Assembly (NCBI GenBank): GCA_045046885.1
Contig: JASFYX010000004.1
Location: 62,001 to 126,000 of the forward strand
Direction of reading: 5' to 3'
DNA: 64,000 nucleotides
Source of the DNA: CG1-02-35-72 sp045046885
GTDB lineage: Bacteria > Bacteroidota > Bacteroidia > Flavobacteriales > Flavobacteriaceae
How positions within the stretch are numbered: the first letter of the stretch is position 1; each line of letters begins with the position of its first letter. Below, piece after piece: positions 59,917 to 64,000 of the stretch. The translations under genes were made by a program, and so were the position numbers. The notes below the pieces were generated by a model. That model did no database searches, had not been told where the DNA came from, and saw only the letters and a program-made list of their open reading frames with translations.

Positions 59917-60255
59917 TTATAAAATTGTTTTAATTATTTGAGGAGGACGCCCCACAACAGCTTGTCCATTATTTATAACTATTGGACGTTCAATTAGTTT
60001 TGGGAAGTCGGCCATTGCCTTTAATACAGCGTCATCCGACAAGTCTTTTCCTTTAAAACTTTCTTTCCAAATAGCCTCATTTTTGCGGACTAAATCTATG
60101 GGTTTACATCCCAAAAGTTTTATAATTTCTTGAAGTTCTGTTAAAGTTGGTGGCGTTTTTAGGTAGTCAACTATTTCAAAATTCATGTGCGAGTCGTTTA
60201 ATATTTGTAAGCCTTCGCGACTCTTGCTACAACGCGGATTGTGGTAAATTTTCAT
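59917..60255 (-). CDS. ArsC-family arsenate reductase-like protein
   Basis: A 112-residue thioredoxin-fold protein of the glutaredoxin-dependent arsenate reductase family. The catalytic cysteine C9 is in YHNPRCSKSR. Arginines that bind the oxyanion in E. coli ArsC have counterparts here: R57 (IDLVRKNE), R90 (LIERPIV) and R103 (VGRPPQ). This supports real arsenate reduction rather than the Spx or YffB branches. There is no arsR, arsB or acr3 next to it, so it may be a housekeeping copy. A consensus -7 element lies at 60284-60291. Confidence 0.88.
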   Translation of the reverse strand: MKIYHNPRCSKSREGLQILNDSHMNFEIVDYLKTPPTLTELQEIIKLLGCKPIDLVRKNEAIWKESFKGKDLSDDAVLKAMADFPKLIERPIVINNGQAVVGRPPQIIKTIL

Positions 60256-60283
60256 AAGATTTTAATTAAATTAATTAGCGTTT

Positions 60284-60291
60284 CAAAGTTA
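60284..60291 (-). promoter_or_regulatory. Promoter -7 element of the ArsC-family gene
   Basis: TAACTTTG on the minus strand matches TAnnTTTG, 28 bases before the ATG at 60255. Confidence 0.55.
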
Positions 60292-60326
60292 TAGAATTCA
60301 ACTCAATTTTGCCTAAAATTTAATAG

Positions 60327-60334
60327 TATATTTG
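60327..60334 (+). promoter_or_regulatory. Promoter -7 element of tatD, nearly leaderless
   Basis: TATATTTG ends five bases before the tatD ATG at 60340; a TTTG at 60308-60311 may be the -33 element. The mRNA would start at or next to the start codon. Confidence 0.55.
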
Positions 60335-60339
60335 TTGTA

Positions 60340-61104
60340 ATGATTTTAACAGACACACATACACATTTATACAGCTCGCAATTTGATGCCGATAGGGCAA
60401 CTGTTATTCAAAATGCTATTGATGCAAATGTCACCCGTTTTTTTATTCCGGCTATAGACAGAAGCTACCATGAAAGTATGTTTGCGCTTGAAGCGGATTT
60501 TAAGAATATGCACCTTATGATGGGTTTGCACCCCACGTCAGTTAAAGACAATTATAGAGAAGAATTAGCCTTGGTTAAAAGCTATCTCAATAAAAGACCT
60601 TTCTGTGCCGTAGGCGAAATAGGGATTGATTTATATTGGGATAAAACTTTTTTAAAACAGCAACAAGAGGCTTTTAGAACACAGATAACTTGGGCGAAAG
60701 AGTTTAAGCTTCCTATAGCCATCCATTGCCGAGAAGCTTTTGATGAAATATTCGCCATTTTAGAAGCAGAAAAAAGTCCCGATTTACACGGTATTTTTCA
60801 TTGTTTTACAGGAAGCTTAAAACAAGCCCAAAAAGCTATTTCGTATAATATGAAATTAGGCATAGGAGGTGTGGTGACTTTTAAAAATGGAAAAATAGAT
60901 ACATTTCTCAATCAAATACCTTTAGAACACATTGTTTTAGAAACAGATGCGCCTTATTTAGCGCCCACACCTTACAGAGGTAAGCGCAATGAAAGCAGTT
61001 ATATAAAGTTGGTGGCCGAAAAATTAGCCTTAATTTATGGGCTTCCTATTACAGAAATAGCAAAAGTAACCACTCAAAATTCAAAAGATGTCTTTAAAAT
61101 CTAA
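60340..61104 (+). CDS. tatD: TatD-family metal-dependent DNase
   Basis: TIM-barrel metallohydrolase of 254 residues with 3'-5' DNase activity in characterised relatives; a role in DNA repair or turnover is inferred. Seen: LTDTHTHLY with the HxH ligands H7 and H9, the metal-bridging Glu in CAVGEIGIDLYWD, IHCREAFDE, GIFHCFTGSLKQA and VLETDAPYLAPTPYRGKRNE with the catalytic Asp. The mRNA seems nearly leaderless. Its 3' end overlaps ogt by 17 bases, which puts two DNA-metabolism genes in one unit. Confidence 0.95.
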   Translation: MILTDTHTHLYSSQFDADRATVIQNAIDANVTRFFIPAIDRSYHESMFALEADFKNMHLMMGLHPTSVKDNYREELALVKSYLNKRPFCAVGEIGIDLYWDKTFLKQQQEAFRTQITWAKEFKLPIAIHCREAFDEIFAILEAEKSPDLHGIFHCFTGSLKQAQKAISYNMKLGIGGVVTFKNGKIDTFLNQIPLEHIVLETDAPYLAPTPYRGKRNESSYIKLVAEKLALIYGLPITEIAKVTTQNSKDVFKI

Positions 61105-61579
61105 CAAAATTGCCTATTGTAAAACACCTATCGGTACAGCAGAATTGACAGCCAATTCAAAGGGATTGTTATCGGTTAAAATTACTGATGTAGATTTTGA
61201 ATCCGTTTCTCATGAAATCCCTAGAGGTTTATCAAAACCAGTTAAACAATTAACCGCTTATTTTTATGGTGACTTAAAGAAATTCGATTTAAAATTAAAT
61301 CTTCAAGGGACAAAATTTCAAAAAAAAGTATGGCAACTGCTCCAAAAAGTGCCTTATGGCAAAACGCTATCGTATTTAGAATTAGCCAGACAATTTGGTG
61401 ATGAAAGTGCTATAAGAGCTGTGGCGCATGCCAATGCTGTTAATCCGCTTTGGATTGTCATTCCGTGTCACCGCGTCATAGGTAGCGACGGTAGTTTAAC
61501 AGGTTATGCGGGCGGTTTATGGCGTAAAGAATGGTTGCTTAATCACGAACAAAATACACGCCAAACAAAACTATTTTAA
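61088..61579 (+). CDS. ogt: Methylated-DNA-protein-cysteine methyltransferase
   Basis: Suicide DNA repair protein (163 residues) that removes methyl groups from O6-methylguanine. The active-site motif is IPCHRVIG with the acceptor cysteine C127. The helix-turn-helix with the recognition helix (SYLELARQFGDESAIRAVAHAN) precedes it; the family's G in AVGxA is replaced by A here. It ends GYAGGLWRKEWLLNHE as usual. It starts inside the last codons of tatD (17-base overlap). No ada regulator domain is attached. Confidence 0.95.
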   Translation: MSLKSNKIAYCKTPIGTAELTANSKGLLSVKITDVDFESVSHEIPRGLSKPVKQLTAYFYGDLKKFDLKLNLQGTKFQKKVWQLLQKVPYGKTLSYLELARQFGDESAIRAVAHANAVNPLWIVIPCHRVIGSDGSLTGYAGGLWRKEWLLNHEQNTRQTKLF

Positions 61580-61612
61580 ACTAATTCAAGTTTTTATACG
61601 TTAGCATTTTGT

Positions 61613-64000
61613 ATGAAAAAGCTTATTCTGATTTTTATTCTCTTTGTGGGCTTTGTATCCTACAGTCAAATAAGGCCTACGCATTCAAAAATTAAACAGC
61701 TTGCCCTCAAAAAGGACAGTATTTTTTTAGAGAAGTTTAGTATAAGTCCGTTTAATTTTAAGCTTTTAGACAGTGTTAAAAATGTCATAGCTAAAGCGGA
61801 TTATAAAATAGATTTTGCAAAAGCGTTATTAGTGATTTCTTCTAAAAAGTATCCTAAAATTCAGATTTTTTATGACCTACTTCCTGAATTTTTAACCAAG
61901 ACTTATAAGAAGTTTGACACCAAATTAATTGTCCCCAATGGATCAGGTTTAAGTAAAGCTTATAGATTAACCCAGCCGAAAAGAGTAGGCTTCTCTAAAC
62001 CTTTCGATGGTTTGAATTCAAGTGGCAGTATTTCTAGAAGTATCAATTTAGGAAACAATCAAAATACAGGACTTAATTCTAATTTCGATTTACAAATATC
62101 GGGAAAACTCTCTAAGGATGTCAGTTTAAGAGCTTCTATAACCGATAATAATGTGGCTTTACAAAATGGAGGTTTTACGCAGCAGCTAAATGAGTTCGAC
62201 CGTGTTTTTATAGAAATGTTTACCGATAGATGGCGTATTAGAGCCGGTGATGTTGATGTAGAAAACAACAGTACAAAATTCTTAAGGTTTAACAAAAAAG
62301 TATCGGGAGTTGCGGTAGCAGCGACCCTAAAACCTAAAAAAATGAAGGCTTCTGCTTCTGCGGCTGTCGTTAAAGGGCGCTATTTTAAATACACTTTTAA
62401 CGGGCAGGAAGCCAATCAAGGGCCTTACCGTATTAAGGGGCCAAATGGGCAAGAATTTGTACTTATTGTGGCGGGTAGTGAGACGGTTTATATAAACGGT
62501 TCTCCTTTAAAACGCGGTGAGAATAACGATTATGTCCTCGATTATAACAATGCTCAAATAACCTTTAACAGTACTTTCCCTGTTACGGCCAATATGCGTA
62601 TTGTGGTAGAATATCAGTTTACCGACCGTAATTTTACACGCTTTGTGTCGTACAATTCATTTAATTATCAATCCGATAAATTACAGGTAGGGGCTTATTT
62701 TTACAACGAAAATGATGCTAAAAATCAGCCCGTACAACTCAGTTTGACAGCTGAACAACAAGCCCTTTTAGCACAAAGTGGCGATACCGATACAAATACC
62801 TTAGTTTCTTCGGCGGTTTTGGTACCTTTTGACGCCAATAAAGTTTTGTATAAAAAAGTACGCCAAAACACTACCGTATATTTTGAAATTTCTAACAATC
62901 CTTTGGATTCTCTTTATGAAGTGACGTTTAGTTTTATGGGAAGTCAAAAAGGCGATTATATTTTAACACGCAGTACCACCAACGGCCGTATTTTTGAGTA
63001 TGTAGTTCCTGTAAATAGTATTAAACAAGGCGATTACAGTCCGCTTATAAAGTTGGTGGCGCCCGATAAATTGCAAGTGGCTGTTATTAATTCTGTTTTT
63101 AAACCCAATAAAAAAAGTACTTTTAAGTCGGAAGTGGCTTTTAGTAATTTCGACAAAAACTTGTTTTCTAATTTACAAGATGCCGATAATAAAGGGGCTG
63201 CTGCTAAGTTTAGTTACAATCAGGTTTTAGCCGATAAAAAATGGCAGTGGACTTCACAAATTGATTACGAATATACTTCAGAAAATTTTAAAACCGTAGA
63301 ACGTTACAGGACGGTAGAATTTAACCGTGATTGGAATTTAGACACTTCGCTTAAAGGTGCTCAAAATTTAGTCACGTTAAAAACGCTTTTAAAAAAGGAC
63401 AATACGCAATTTGTTTATGCTTTCCGTCATTTTAATTTCGGTGCTAATTACAGCGCTAACAGTCATAAAATAAACACCACAATACACACAAAGAAGTTTT
63501 ATGCTGTGCTTAATTCAAGTTATTTACAGAGCACGTCGGCCTTGCAAGATGGGACTTTCTTTAGACTGAATTCTAAAATAGACAAGCAATTTACTAAGAC
63601 TTGGCTAGGAGCGTCGTTTGAAGCCGAATCGCATAAACAGAAAGATAAAAATACCCAATTATTGCTAGGACAGAGTCAGCAATTTAAAGATTTAAGCATG
63701 TATTGGGGTTTGGGAGATTCTACAAAAGTGTATGTGAAATTGGGGTATAGCATCCGTGAAAACGACAGTATTTACAATACTAAACTCCAAAAGGTAAGCC
63801 GTTCTAATACCTATTTTATCAAGTCGCGCATTCTGAAAAGCAAAGCGTCGCAATTAAATTTATATGCCAATTACAGAAAGGTTAACAATATTTTTTTAGC
63901 CAATGACGTCTCTTTAAATGCACGTGTGGTTTATACACAGAGCTTGTTTAAAAATAAGCTCAGATTTAACACGGTTTACGAAACAAATTCGGGTAGTTTG
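61613..64000 (+). CDS. Large outer-membrane beta-barrel-like protein, 3' partial
   Basis: The frame stays open from the ATG at 61613 to the window end (796 codons), so the gene is cut by the edge. The signal peptide is 1-19 (MKKLILIFILFVGFVSYSQ). The following part is rich in amphipathic strands typical of outer-membrane barrels (SSGSISRSINLGNNQNTGLN, NFDLQISGKLSKDVSLRAS, GDVDVENNSTKFLRFNKKVS, and from about 560 on repeated short strands). Around residues 275-345 lies an Ig-like or middle domain (GPYRIKGPNGQEFVLIVAG). No family name can be given. The order tatD-ogt-OMP on one strand may be an operon, 33 bases after ogt, but the functional link is unclear. Confidence 0.85.
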   Translation, partial: MKKLILIFILFVGFVSYSQIRPTHSKIKQLALKKDSIFLEKFSISPFNFKLLDSVKNVIAKADYKIDFAKALLVISSKKYPKIQIFYDLLPEFLTKTYKKFDTKLIVPNGSGLSKAYRLTQPKRVGFSKPFDGLNSSGSISRSINLGNNQNTGLNSNFDLQISGKLSKDVSLRASITDNNVALQNGGFTQQLNEFDRVFIEMFTDRWRIRAGDVDVENNSTKFLRFNKKVSGVAVAATLKPKKMKASASAAVVKGRYFKYTFNGQEANQGPYRIKGPNGQEFVLIVAGSETVYINGSPLKRGENNDYVLDYNNAQITFNSTFPVTANMRIVVEYQFTDRNFTRFVSYNSFNYQSDKLQVGAYFYNENDAKNQPVQLSLTAEQQALLAQSGDTDTNTLVSSAVLVPFDANKVLYKKVRQNTTVYFEISNNPLDSLYEVTFSFMGSQKGDYILTRSTTNGRIFEYVVPVNSIKQGDYSPLIKLVAPDKLQVAVINSVFKPNKKSTFKSEVAFSNFDKNLFSNLQDADNKGAAAKFSYNQVLADKKWQWTSQIDYEYTSENFKTVERYRTVEFNRDWNLDTSLKGAQNLVTLKTLLKKDNTQFVYAFRHFNFGANYSANSHKINTTIHTKKFYAVLNSSYLQSTSALQDGTFFRLNSKIDKQFTKTWLGASFEAESHKQKDKNTQLLLGQSQQFKDLSMYWGLGDSTKVYVKLGYSIRENDSIYNTKLQKVSRSNTYFIKSRILKSKASQLNLYANYRKVNNIFLANDVSLNARVVYTQSLFKNKLRFNTVYETNSGSL

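Overview
The window is AT-rich chromosomal DNA from a member of the Bacteroidetes, most probably the family Flavobacteriaceae. The evidence is TonB-dependent outer-membrane receptors with carboxypeptidase-regulatory-like domains, a secreted nuclease with a type IX secretion tail, promoters of the Bacteroidetes TAnnTTTG type, start codons mostly without Shine-Dalgarno sequences, a 6S RNA of the flavobacterial kind behind zapA, and family-typical synteny (tsaD divergent from a TamB-like gene, xerD divergent from aroQ). No rRNA, tRNA, CRISPR array, prophage or insertion sequence was seen. Almost all of the window is dense housekeeping sequence.

Layout. 1-8.1 kb: an Mrp carrier ATPase (5' end outside the window) overlapping a NifU-like protein; tyrosine catabolism (hmgA, hpd); YifB; a CxC secreted protein; CbpA/CbpM; an acetyltransferase. 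8.2-17.8 kb: a haem lipoprotein, a DUF5916-type outer-membrane protein, then on the minus strand a secreted endonuclease I, an rRNA m5C methyltransferase, a TolB-like propeller, an M1 aminopeptidase and tsaD. 17.8-30.5 kb: a 1,500-residue TamB-like protein, pfkA-gap behind a perfect palindromic operator, an HMG-CoA lyase-like enzyme, a DEAD-box helicase, a thioredoxin-fold lipoprotein without cysteines and an ABC-F protein. 30.5-38.9 kb, minus strand: M23 peptidase, TonB receptor, ECF sigma factor, anti-sigma-like protein, Spy-like protein, S9 peptidase. 39.1-42.9 kb: coiled-coil protein, zapA, 6S RNA, rny, xerD, aroQ. 43-51.4 kb: a methyltransferase, histidine degradation (ftcD, hutI), a thioredoxin-like protein, an Asp/Asn hydroxylase, and pta-ackA.

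The only clearly accessory stretch is 51.4-55.1 kb. It holds a putative PD-(D/E)XK nuclease-like gene bounded downstream by a 16-base inverted repeat, and a Fic-domain gene bounded by two copies of a direct repeat about 400 bases long, each carrying the 3' tail of a guanine deaminase gene. The two tails differ mostly at synonymous positions, so the Fic-bearing segment probably arrived by homologous recombination from a relative. 55.1-64 kb: guaD, fumC, an unlisted 54-residue membrane protein, a second TonB receptor, an ArsC-family protein, tatD, ogt and the start of a large outer-membrane protein cut by the window end.

I did not find a convincing new multigene system. The most rewarding items are the Fic insertion, the 6S RNA, the asymmetric ABC-F protein, the palindromic operators before pfkA-gap and pta-ackA, and the putative nuclease cassette.
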